A stretch of DNA of 34,402 nucleotides, from contig CAZEFW010000098.1 in NCBI GenBank assembly GCA_964511535.1, positions 1-34,402 of the forward strand. Reading direction: 5' to 3'. This document shows positions 1 to 6,094 of this stretch, in pieces (the stretch's first letter is position 1; each line of letters begins with the position of its first letter). The notes below the pieces were generated by a model. It was not told the DNA's origin, searched no databases, and worked only from the letters and a program-made list of their open reading frames with translations. This stretch comes from CAZCFB01 sp964511535 (lineage in GTDB: Bacteria; Myxococcota_A; Polyangia; GCA-2747355; CAZCFB01). The position numbers and the translations under genes were made by a program.

Positions 1-342
1 GGAAGAACCCACAGCTCGTGGCCCGTGCTGTCAGCCATGCTGTTCGTGCTGGTGGCGGCGGGGTGCGGAGGCATCGAGGAAGACTACGAAACCGGCGCCT
101 GGTCGGAGAGCCATCAGCAGGGGAGCGAAACAGATATTGCGCCGGTGGGGAGCGCCAACAAAGCGCTGGCGCAGAATCCCAACTACACCGATCCCTGTCC
201 TGGAAGCATGGTCCTTTGTAAATCTTCGGACGGGAACTGCAACGGCTGCATGACCATGCAGGATTGCTGGTCATGTATGTGGACCCACCGGGTTCAGGCC
301 ACGCCGACCAGCGTCGATCAAACGTTGAGGCCGCCGGAGTAG
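1..342 (+). CDS. Small Cys-rich lipoprotein, 5'-truncated by window edge
   Basis: The reading frame is open from base 1 to the TAG at 340-342. A GTG at 25 and an ATG at 37 are possible starts, but from either one the signal peptide would lack its positive n-region; the upstream in-frame codons supply an Arg, so the true start probably lies before the window. A hydrophobic stretch ends in the lipobox-like AAGC, indicating a lipid-anchored envelope protein. The mature part has an acidic linker and then a Cys-rich C-terminal half with seven cysteines, including CNGC and CWSC pairs, suggesting disulphides or metal binding. No known domain was recognised. The gene converges on hcp, with a strong hairpin between them. 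Function unknown. Confidence 0.6.
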   Translation, partial: GRTHSSWPVLSAMLFVLVAAGCGGIEEDYETGAWSESHQQGSETDIAPVGSANKALAQNPNYTDPCPGSMVLCKSSDGNCNGCMTMQDCWSCMWTHRVQATPTSVDQTLRPPE

Positions 343-373
343 GTGCCCGGGGCCGGGGTGGACCCGAGGCTAC

Positions 374-409
374 CGGCACCCCCTGAGGTAATCAGCCTCG
401 GGGGTGCCG
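374..409. terminator. Hairpin between convergent genes, possible bidirectional terminator
   Basis: CGGCACCCCC (374-383) pairs with GGGGGTGCCG (400-409). After a one-base bulge the stem extends by GAGG (385-388) with CCTC (396-399), leaving a 7-nt loop. It lies between the stop of the lipoprotein (342) and the stop of hcp (455). Neither side has a T-rich tail, so intrinsic termination is not proven; it could also act as an mRNA 3' stabiliser. Confidence 0.4.
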
Positions 410-454
410 CGGCCTCAGCCGCAGCCTCGGCCCATTGCGGCAGACTGGAGGGTG

Positions 455-928
455 CTATTTCTCGAGCCAGTCAGCCTCGGACTCGGTGTTGGCCTCCTTG
501 TGGGACCAGGCGATCTTCCTGTAGCGGAACTGCAGCTGCTCCAGGTCGGGCTTGTCGCCGCCCTCCATGGCCAGCTCCTTGAAGGTCCGGACCTCAACCA
601 GGCGCGCGTCGTAGAACTTGAGCGTGTACCACCAGGTCCGCTTGCCGTCGCGGGTGCGGTAGAAGTGGATCTCGCCCTCGAGCTCGTTGTGCTCGTTGAG
701 CGCCAGCTGCAGCAGCGGGGAGGCGCGGTCGAGGGGCTTCACCAGGACCAGCGGGCCGTGCATGGTCTCGCCGGTGGCGGCGCCGGTCTGGCGGTGGGTC
801 GGCACGGTGATGGTGTGCTCGAAGCCCTGGACCTCGATCATCTCCTTGTTGTCCTTCTCCTGGCATCCGCCCTTGATCTGGCTGCCGCTCTTCTTGTTCG
901 TCAGCTTCAGGTATGCAACTTCGGCCAT
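455..928 (-). CDS. hcp: Hcp family type VI secretion tube protein (TssD)
   Basis: A 157-aa protein with the Hcp fold signature: an N-terminal beta strand, a segment reading EVQGFEHTITVPTHRQTG, a central HGPLVLVKPLDRASPLL stretch, and the family C-terminus YRKIAWSHKEANTESEADW. Hcp forms stacked hexameric rings that make the inner tube of the type VI secretion system and can itself carry effectors. Length is normal for the family. The ATG at 928 is preceded by GAGGAG at good spacing. No sheath, baseplate, VgrG or ClpV gene is visible here, so this is an orphan copy in this window. Transcription very probably starts from the sigma-54 promoter at 1020-1035, leaving a leader of about 80 nt, under the neighbouring FHA-sigma54 activator. 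Confidence 0.92.
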   Translation of the reverse strand: MAEVAYLKLTNKKSGSQIKGGCQEKDNKEMIEVQGFEHTITVPTHRQTGAATGETMHGPLVLVKPLDRASPLLQLALNEHNELEGEIHFYRTRDGKRTWWYTLKFYDARLVEVRTFKELAMEGGDKPDLEQLQFRYRKIAWSHKEANTESEADWLEK

Positions 929-1019
929 TTTCTCTCTCCTCTGTTTGTTGTTGTTCTGCTGAGGCGCCAGGCTCTCTCCATCCGGGCGCTTCGAATCAAG
1001 TCATCTGGCCATCTGTCAT

Positions 1020-1035
1020 TGCCAGGACCGTGCCA
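1020..1035 (-). promoter_or_regulatory. Sigma-54 (-24/-12) promoter of hcp
   Basis: On the minus strand the sequence reads TGGCACGGTCCTGGCA. Against the consensus TGGCACG-N4-TTGCA only one consensus position differs; the key GG (-24) and GC (-12) dinucleotides are 12 bp apart as required. The predicted start is near 1009, about 80 nt before the hcp ATG. This fits the known sigma-54 dependence of hcp genes in other bacteria (for example through VasH in Vibrio cholerae). Confidence 0.82.
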
Positions 1036-1105
1036 GGTTTATGCGTCAGGAGGAGTTTCTTCCAAGGTGCTGTTATTGCACGACATTGGTCGGTGGCGGC
1101 CATTT

Positions 1106-1190
1106 GCGTACCGGCCGGGCCGTACCGGGACATTGCTCTGGTACGCGGCGTCCCCGAGGTTTTGGTACGTACCAGCTACTTTCGGTACGC
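1106..1190. promoter_or_regulatory. Cluster of GGTACG-type repeats, likely enhancer sites for the sigma-54 activator
   Basis: Five copies of a GGTACG/CGTACC motif occur in 85 bp: CGTACCGG at 1107-1114 and 1121-1128, GGTACGC at 1140-1146, the perfect palindrome GGTACGTACC at 1164-1173, and GGTACGC at 1184-1190. They lie about 70-155 bp upstream of the -24 element of hcp, the usual range for upstream activating sequences. The last copy is inside the 3' end of the activator gene. The binding protein is inferred to be the adjacent FHA-sigma54 regulator. Confidence 0.6.
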
Positions 1191-2624
1191 CCTGGGATCG
1201 ATGCCGGCGCGCTTGAGCAGGCGGTGAATCTGCGAGCGGGAGGTGTTGAGCTCGCTGGCCACCCTGGTGAGGTTGCCCTGGTGCTCTTCCAGCAGCCGGG
1301 GCAGCAGGGCTCCAAGCTCCTGGTCACTGAGCCGGCGGCGCGCCGGCGGGGGGGTGGAGGGTTCCTGTTCGGCCGGAGCTGCCGGGGGGGCAGGGGTGTC
1401 GGCCTCCGGGCTGGCGGGCAGCCGCACCGCGTCGGGCAAACAGTCGAGGGTGATCTCGCCTTTCGGGCCGGCCAGGGCGAGCGCCGTTCGCATGGTGTTC
1501 TCCAGCTCGCGGACGTTGTGCGGCCAGTCATACTGCATCAGGGCCCGGAACGCCCTCGGCTCCATTCGCGGGGGGTTGTCTCCCTCCCACCGGTTGCCGA
1601 TGAGCACCGACAGCAGCAGCCCCATATCTTCCTTGCGCTCCCGCAGCGGCGGGATCTGTACGCGGAAGCCGTTGAGTCGGGCGAAGAGGTCGCCCCGGAA
1701 GGTGCCCTCCTTCACCATCAGGTCCAGGTCCTGGTGCGTGGCTGCGATGAACCGCACGTTGACCCGGCGGCCCATGGTCTCGCCCACCCGCATGAAGGTG
1801 CCGTCCTGCAGCAGGCGGAGCATCTTGGCCTGGGCGGGCAGCGGCATGTCCCCCACCTCGTCCAGCAGCAGCGTCCCGCCCTCGGCCACCTCCACGATGC
1901 CGCGCTTGTCCACGGTGGCGCCCGTGAACGCGCCGCGGCGGTGCCCGAAGATCTCGCTCTCGATGAGCCCGGTGGGCAGGGCCGCGCAGTTGAGGGCCAA
2001 CATGCGCCCTGTTCTGCCGCTGTGCAGGTGCACCTCCCCGGTCATCACCTCCTTGCCCGTGCCGCTCTCCCCCAGGATCATCAGCGGGATGTCGGTGGCG
2101 GCGAACTCCATGAGCCGGGTGACCTGGTCGAGGAACTCCAGCGAGACGCTCGAGGAGGGCTGGACCGGGCCCGACCGGTAAGCGCGCTCCAGCAGCTGCG
2201 GGAGCCGCTGCATGGCAGACGAGTGGAACTTCCAGAAGGTGCCCCCGGTCTCGATGATGTCCCCGTGAGCCAGCGGGGAGCTCGCCACCGGCCGCCCGTT
2301 GAGGCGGCAGCCGTTGGTGCTGCGCTGATCCTCCAGGTGGAACGAGCCGCCCCCGGAGGCGCGGTGCTGGATGATGCTGGCGTGCAGCCCCGACAGCCAG
2401 GGGTCATCCACCCTGAGCGCGGCCGCTCGCTCCCCGAGCTGCTCAAACTCCTGGACATCGCCCCGCCCCAGGTCGAGCTGGTCCAGGGGGTCGAGACGGA
2501 TCACCTGCGGCGAGGGCGCCAGGAGACGATGGCTCTGCCCCACGAGGATGAGCAGACTCGCCTGGTCCAGGCCATCGCTCTCCCCGTCCAGCACGAGCTC
2601 CAGAGTGGAACTATCCTTGAGCAT
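1176..2624 (-). CDS. FHA domain sigma-54-dependent transcriptional activator
   Basis: A 482-aa NtrC-family activator with an FHA domain (about residues 48-135; LGRG, LSGLHA and STNG motifs) in place of a receiver. The AAA+ domain has Walker A GESGTGKE (185-192), an intact GAFTGA loop (231-236) for sigma-54 contact, and Walker B LLLDEVGD. An Ala/Pro linker leads to a Fis-type helix-turn-helix (about 433-475). FHA domains bind phosphothreonine, so activity is probably set by a Ser/Thr kinase rather than by histidine-aspartate transfer. A stop lies seven codons upstream with no alternative start, so ATG 2624 is used although its ribosome site is weak. It sits directly upstream of hcp on the same strand, separated by a sigma-54 promoter and repeated sites, which marks it as the likely hcp activator. 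Confidence 0.93.
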   Translation of the reverse strand: MLKDSSTLELVLDGESDGLDQASLLILVGQSHRLLAPSPQVIRLDPLDQLDLGRGDVQEFEQLGERAAALRVDDPWLSGLHASIIQHRASGGGSFHLEDQRSTNGCRLNGRPVASSPLAHGDIIETGGTFWKFHSSAMQRLPQLLERAYRSGPVQPSSSVSLEFLDQVTRLMEFAATDIPLMILGESGTGKEVMTGEVHLHSGRTGRMLALNCAALPTGLIESEIFGHRRGAFTGATVDKRGIVEVAEGGTLLLDEVGDMPLPAQAKMLRLLQDGTFMRVGETMGRRVNVRFIAATHQDLDLMVKEGTFRGDLFARLNGFRVQIPPLRERKEDMGLLLSVLIGNRWEGDNPPRMEPRAFRALMQYDWPHNVRELENTMRTALALAGPKGEITLDCLPDAVRLPASPEADTPAPPAAPAEQEPSTPPPARRRLSDQELGALLPRLLEEHQGNLTRVASELNTSRSQIHRLLKRAGIDPRAYRK

Positions 2625-2968
2625 GTTCTGACCAAGGATATGCCTTCATGTGCCCACTGAGCCAGTCTTCCTTGCACATACCTCCCTGATCAGACCCCGG
2701 CCCCCTGGAGCGTGTCGCGAATAGAATAACGCATTGCCAGGCTTGTTCTTGAAATCACTGGCTTTGTTGCTCGTCAGTTGCTTGCCGCCAGCAAGCGCCT
2801 TCCTCGCGCCGTGCCAGTGATTCCAATTACTTCGTCTGGCTCGATTCTCTATCCGCGACACGCCCCATGGCCTCGACCTCGCACGCCGCAGCATCCCTGC
2901 GCCCATTTGCTCCGTCGCGCCGTCATTTTGTCATTTCGTCGGTGTGTCATTCGCGGCCGCAGGCTGCG
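2625..2968. other. Gene-free stretch upstream of the FHA activator
   Basis: This 344-bp spacer lies between the ZU5-like lipoprotein stop (2969) and the activator start (2624), both on the minus strand. It should hold the activator promoter and the lipoprotein terminator, but I could not identify either convincingly. A minus-strand TGGCACG at 2816-2810 has no GC at the -12 position, so it is not a sigma-54 promoter. The short ORFs here have no credible coding character. Confidence 0.5.
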
Positions 2969-3475
2969 TTACTTGCATGGTCCGCCCTCGGTGACATAGG
3001 GCTGGATCGTCGACGGCGAGATGGACGGCAGCTTGAAGTGGGCTCCCTTGCCGTCCCACCGCTTTGGGCCCGAGACAGCGGCCTGCATCCCACGGCCGGG
3101 GCCGGGATCGCTGCGTCTGGACACCCTGTGCAGCCGGACGCGACAGGCCTGGAAGCCGCGGGGGATCAGGTGGGAGGGGATGGTGAGGGTAAATGGCTTG
3201 AGGCCGCGCCCCGCGGGTCGGATGAGCAGGGCTTGCCCGATGGGCGTGATGCCGGCGCGGTCGTCGGGCGTGGGCAGCCGGCGGACAGTGAAGAAGGTGA
3301 AGTCCACGTCTCGATCCAGCGCGCCGCGCGGCACAGTCAGGCGCGCGCCGCCGGGCAGGGTGACGGTCATGCCCGCCACGCCGATGGTCTGCTTGCGGGG
3401 GCCGCCGATGAAGGCGTGCAGGTCAGGGCCGGGGGCTCGGCTGTCCGGTGCGGCAGCCAGGTTGGGCGTCCCGAG

Positions 3476-3533
3476 GTCGGGGTCGGGGTTGGGGTCGGGG
3501 TTGGGGTCGGGGTCGGGATCGGGATCGGGATCG
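3476..3533. repeat. Hexanucleotide microsatellite (GGGGTC / GGGATC)
   Basis: About nine tandem hexamers, mainly GGGGTC with GGGGTT and GGGATC variants. On the coding (minus) strand they encode Asp-Pro or Asn-Pro dipeptides in the ZU5 frame. Unit changes keep the frame and would only alter linker length. Confidence 0.75.
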
Positions 3534-3631
3534 GGGGTGGGGGGGGGGGGGGGGCGGGGGGGCGGGGTGGGGGGGGGGGTGGGGGGTGGGGGGGGGGGGG
3601 GGGGGGGGGCGGGGGGGGGTCGGGGGGGGGG
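3534..3631. repeat. Extreme poly-G tract, runs up to 22 G
   Basis: Almost pure G on the plus strand, interrupted by single C or T. Runs: 16 (3539-3554), 7 (3556-3562), 11 (3569-3579), 6 (3581-3586), 22 (3588-3609), 9 (3611-3619) and 10 (3622-3631). It encodes the poly-Pro linker of the lipoprotein. Such runs slip readily during replication and sequencing and can form G-quadruplexes, so the run lengths given here are unreliable. Confidence 0.9.
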
Positions 3632-3756
3632 TTGGCCGGCGGCGGTTTGGGTGCGGTGGGCCTGGTCCGGTCCCGGGCAGGGTCATCGCACCGGCATCCG
3701 GTCAGGCCGAGAGCGAAGCAGAGCAGGAGCAACAAGAACGCGCGGATCATGTCCAA

Positions 3757-3762
3757 ATTATA
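3757..3762 (-). promoter_or_regulatory. TATAAT -10 element of the ZU5-like lipoprotein, possibly leaderless
   Basis: The minus strand reads TATAATTTGGACATG: a perfect -10 hexamer only 6 nt before the ATG at 3750. Transcription would begin at or next to the start codon. A TTGACG lies upstream, but the 13-bp spacer is too short for a normal -35. No Shine-Dalgarno sequence is present. Confidence 0.35.
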
Positions 3763-3845
3763 TAGGAGCGCGGCCCGTCAACCCGTGGATTGTCCTGGAT
3801 CAATCTGGCGAGACAAGTTTCCACATAGTCCATATAATTTGTGAC

Positions 3846-4121
3846 GCGCCTGATTGTGGCGGGAAACGAATCGTTCCCGGAGATGAAGATGTCGAGCTGC
3901 GCTACCTGCTGCTGGACAAGGCCACTCGCAAGCTGGACCTGGACGAGTGGCGGGAGATGGAGCTGGTGCTGACCTACAAGTACTCGCCCTACATCACCGG
4001 CGGGACCTACATCAACATGCGCATCGGCGAGAGCCGGGCCGGCATTAAATGTCTCAACGGCATCTGCCGTCAAATGCCTGCGTTCTCAGGAGTTGAGGGC
4101 ACCCAGGTGGTGCGGTATTGA
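3846..4121 (+). pseudogene. 3' remnant of a gene of unknown function
   Basis: From about 3890 the frame ending at TGA 4119-4121 has strong G/C third-position bias and a protein-like sequence (YLLLDKATRKLDLDEW, YSPYITGGTYINMR, CLNGICRQMPAFSG). The only in-frame ATG is internal at 3957 and would give 54 aa without a ribosome site, while the coding character clearly starts earlier. The 5' part is missing: further upstream lies the AT-richer promoter region of the divergent lipoprotein. The strand-rich composition suggests the C-terminus of a larger envelope or beta-rich protein, but the family was not recognised. The stop lies 20 nt before the DUF3347-like gene, so the two may once have formed an operon. 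Confidence 0.45.
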
Positions 4122-4141
4122 TCAGTTTTCAGGAGCGAAAC

Positions 4142-4645
4142 ATGAGAAAGACGACGACCTTCACCGTGGCCCTCGCGGCCCTTCTGCTGGCTCCCGCGGC
4201 GGACGCCAAGCCCAAATCCTTCGACGCTGGCATGCAGGCCATCCTCGCCGAGTACGACAAGATCCACGCGGTGTTCATCGAGGACAAGGCTGACGGCGCG
4301 GCCGCCGCGGCGGCGCGCATCGAGAAGCTCGCCCGGCAGCTGCCTGCGCCGGAGGCCAAGGGCAAGAAGGGCAAGGCCCTGGGCAAGGTGGCCGGCAAGC
4401 TGGCCAAGCACGCCGCGGTCATGAAGGGGAAGAAGGAGCTCAAGGCGTTGCGCGAGGCGTACAAAAAGCTGAGCCGCCCCATGGTGCTCTGGGCCACCCT
4501 CACCGATCCCGCCGGCATCAAGATCGTGTACTGCGAGATGGAAAAGGGCAGCTGGCTGCAGCGCCAAAAAGGCGTACGGAACCCTTACCACGGCACGTCC
4601 ATGCTGTACTGCGGTCAGTTTGTTAAGAAGAAGAAGAAGAAGTAA
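4142..4645 (+). CDS. Secreted DUF3347-like protein
   Basis: A 167-aa exported protein. ATG 4142 is chosen over the ATG at 4118 because AGGAG (4131-4135) precedes it and because it begins a standard signal peptide (MRKTTTFTVALAALLLAP, cleavage after ADA). The mature region matches the DUF3347 pattern: a helical segment with an Ala-rich repeat (AAAAAARIEKL), then YCEMEKGSWLQ, NPYHG and MLYCG. DUF3347 domains occur in periplasmic proteins and are sometimes fused to CusB-like efflux adaptors; the conserved Cys, Met and His residues suggest metal contact, which is an inference. The C-terminus is a Lys run encoded by (AAG)n. No efflux pump genes are nearby. It converges on the Ser/Thr kinase gene with REP-like palindromes between. 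Confidence 0.72.
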   Translation: MRKTTTFTVALAALLLAPAADAKPKSFDAGMQAILAEYDKIHAVFIEDKADGAAAAAARIEKLARQLPAPEAKGKKGKALGKVAGKLAKHAAVMKGKKELKALREAYKKLSRPMVLWATLTDPAGIKIVYCEMEKGSWLQRQKGVRNPYHGTSMLYCGQFVKKKKKK

Positions 4646-4660
4646 CCGGAGCCGATGGTG

Positions 4661-4703
4661 AAAATGTCAAGTGTAGGGGTCTGACCCCCCTACTTGACAC
4701 TTT
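4661..4703. repeat. REP-like palindrome, copy 1
   Basis: A 43-bp imperfect palindrome running from AAAATGTCAAGTGT through the core GGGGTCTGACCCC to ACTTGACACTTT. It lies between the convergent DUF3347-like and kinase genes, and copy 2 follows 24 bp later. Copies 3 and 4 are at 27069 and 27149. The hairpin could end transcription from either side. Palindromes with a GGGGTCAGACCCC core resemble the repetitive elements moved by REP-associated tyrosine transposases, but no such gene is present here. Confidence 0.85.
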
Positions 4704-4727
4704 AGGAAGCTTCCGGAAGCGGTGGGG

Positions 4728-4770
4728 AAAATGTCAAGTGTAGGGGTCTGACCCCCCTACTTGACACTTT
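4728..4770. repeat. REP-like palindrome, copy 2
   Basis: This copy is identical to copy 1 over all 43 bp and in the same orientation. The 24-bp spacer contains the small palindrome GGAAGCTTCC. It ends 10 bp before the kinase stop codon (TAA at 4783-4781). Confidence 0.85.
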
Positions 4771-4780
4771 GCGGCTGCCG

Positions 4781-6094
4781 TTACTTTCGCGCTTTGCTCG
4801 CTCTCTTCTGCAGCCGCTTCGTCACCTTGGGCAGCCTCGACCCGAGCGCGGCTTCCGGCACATAGTCCGAAAACCCCAGCCCGATGGCCCGGGCCATCAG
4901 CTCGATCTCGTCCCCCGGCCCCACGGCCACGGTAAAGGGCAGGGCGCCCTTCGGTCGATCGGCCAGTACAGGCTCCAGCCGCGCCAGGATCCCGTCCACG
5001 TCGCTGCGCAGATCGATGATCACCACCTCGGCCTCCGGGACCTGCAGGAGCTGGCCCGCGTCGGCCGGCAGGTCCAGGGTGCGCACATGGACGTCGTTGG
5101 CCCGCAGGGCTGCGGTGGCGGACCGCGTGAAGAGGCCCTCGTCCGCCTCGAAAACGATCACGGGCGCGCCAGCGTCCAGGCCGGGCACCACGTAAGGCTC
5201 CGGCGCGGCGGGCGCTCCCTCCTGCTCCATGAGGGCCAGCGCGTTCTCCAGCTCGAGCTTGAACGCCGCCGCGCTCCTGGGACGATTGGCAGGCTCCTTG
5301 CTCATGGCCCACAGCGCGAGGGCCTCCAGCGCCGGGTGGATCACCAGGCCCGGCTCCCTGTCCGACGGCGGCCGCGGCTCCTTGAACATCTGCTGCACCA
5401 GCACGTCGTGGGCGTTGTCCGCGGTGAAGGGCAGGCGGTTGCACAGCAGCTCGTACAGCATTATCCCCATGGCGTAGACATCGGCGCGGCCGTCCACCTT
5501 GCGCTTCTTGCCCCGGCACTGCTCGGGGGACATGTAGGCCGGCGTGCCGCTCACCATGCCGTCGCGAGTGAGCCGCTCCTCGTCGCTGTCGAGCAGCAGC
5601 GCGAGGCCGAAGTCCACCACCTTGACCAGCTCCTCCCCATCAGGGCCCGTGGTGAGCATCACGTTCTCCGGCTTCAGGTCACGATGCAGCACCCCCGCGC
5701 CGTGGGCCTCATGCACCGCCCCGGCGACCTGCGCCAGGATCCGCGCCGCGCGCTCCTGGGACAGCCGCTCGGCGCGCTCCAGCGGCGCCGCCAGCGACTC
5801 GCCGTCCAGCAGCTCCATGGCCAGGTACAGCTGACCATCCCAGCGGCCGAAGTCGTATATCAGGGCCAGGTTCGGGTGGGCGATGCGGCTGGCCATGCGC
5901 GCCTCGCGCAGGAACCGCTCCTGGTGCTCATGGGTCACGGCCCTGCCCTTGAGGTACAGCAGCTTGAGCGCCACCCGGCGCTCGAGGTCGAGGTGCGTGG
6001 CCTGGTACACCTTGCCCATGCCCCCCTGCCCGATGAGGTGCTCCACCAGGAAGCGCTCCGCGACCACGGTGCCGATCAGTTCATCAGGCATCAT
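4781..6094 (-). CDS. Ser/Thr protein kinase with C-terminal receiver-like domain
   Basis: A 437-aa cytosolic protein. The kinase domain spans about residues 14-290 with glycine loop GQGGMG (22-27), VALK Lys44, HRDLKPEN (137-144), DFG (161-163) and SGTPAYMSPEQ in the activation segment, so it should be active. Residues 310-430 look like a receiver fold: a first strand ending in an acidic residue (VIVFEAD), VVIIDLRS with Asp361 in the phospho-acceptor place, and SDYVPEA where the conserved Lys-Pro is lost. A close paralogue of this layout is encoded at 19434-20990. The start is ATG 6094, with AGGAGGAG upstream and a 4-nt ATGA overlap with the histidine kinase stop. It is the last gene of the regulator - histidine kinase - Ser/Thr kinase operon, which suggests it takes part in the same circuit. 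Confidence 0.93.
   Translation of the reverse strand: MMPDELIGTVVAERFLVEHLIGQGGMGKVYQATHLDLERRVALKLLYLKGRAVTHEHQERFLREARMASRIAHPNLALIYDFGRWDGQLYLAMELLDGESLAAPLERAERLSQERAARILAQVAGAVHEAHGAGVLHRDLKPENVMLTTGPDGEELVKVVDFGLALLLDSDEERLTRDGMVSGTPAYMSPEQCRGKKRKVDGRADVYAMGIMLYELLCNRLPFTADNAHDVLVQQMFKEPRPPSDREPGLVIHPALEALALWAMSKEPANRPRSAAAFKLELENALALMEQEGAPAAPEPYVVPGLDAGAPVIVFEADEGLFTRSATAALRANDVHVRTLDLPADAGQLLQVPEAEVVIIDLRSDVDGILARLEPVLADRPKGALPFTVAVGPGDEIELMARAIGLGFSDYVPEAALGSRLPKVTKRLQKRASKARK

Larger units (their letters stand above)
2969..3750 (-). pseudogene. ZU5-like lipoprotein with poly-Pro linker, frameshifted in G runs
   Basis: Two halves in different frames appear to be one gene. The N-terminal half starts at ATG 3750 with a signal peptide and lipobox LTGC, then CRCDD and a long proline-rich linker. 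The C-terminal half (open to TAA at 2969-2971) has a GGARLTVPRGAL motif followed by a second strand region ending in LKPFTLTIPSHLIP, typical of the ZU5 domain seen in cell-surface proteins. In the C-terminal frame the linker reads as Asp-Pro/Asn-Pro dipeptides leading into PDLGTPNL. The frame changes in a tract of mononucleotide G runs (3539-3631). Going from the N- to the C-terminal frame needs a net change of one base (mod 3). This may be an assembly error, a true mutation, or phase variation. If intact it would be about 260 aa, anchored in the outer membrane. Confidence 0.6.

Noticed and set aside
455..2624. A type VI secretion gene cluster
   Set aside because: Only hcp and its likely activator are present; no sheath, baseplate, membrane-complex or ClpV gene is visible in this window.
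1041..2660. A 539-aa plus-strand open frame
   Set aside because: Antisense to the FHA-sigma54 activator, whose motifs are intact; no ribosome site or recognisable domain.
2801..2816. Possible second sigma-54 promoter (minus-strand TGGCACG) upstream of the activator
   Set aside because: The -12 position reads GAGGA and lacks the essential GC.
2646..2906. A small minus-strand gene of 86 codons upstream of the activator
   Set aside because: No ribosome site, no codon bias and no recognisable sequence; treated as intergenic.
3476..3631. CRISPR or minisatellite array
   Set aside because: Units are mononucleotide and hexanucleotide runs without spacers, inside a Pro-rich coding linker.
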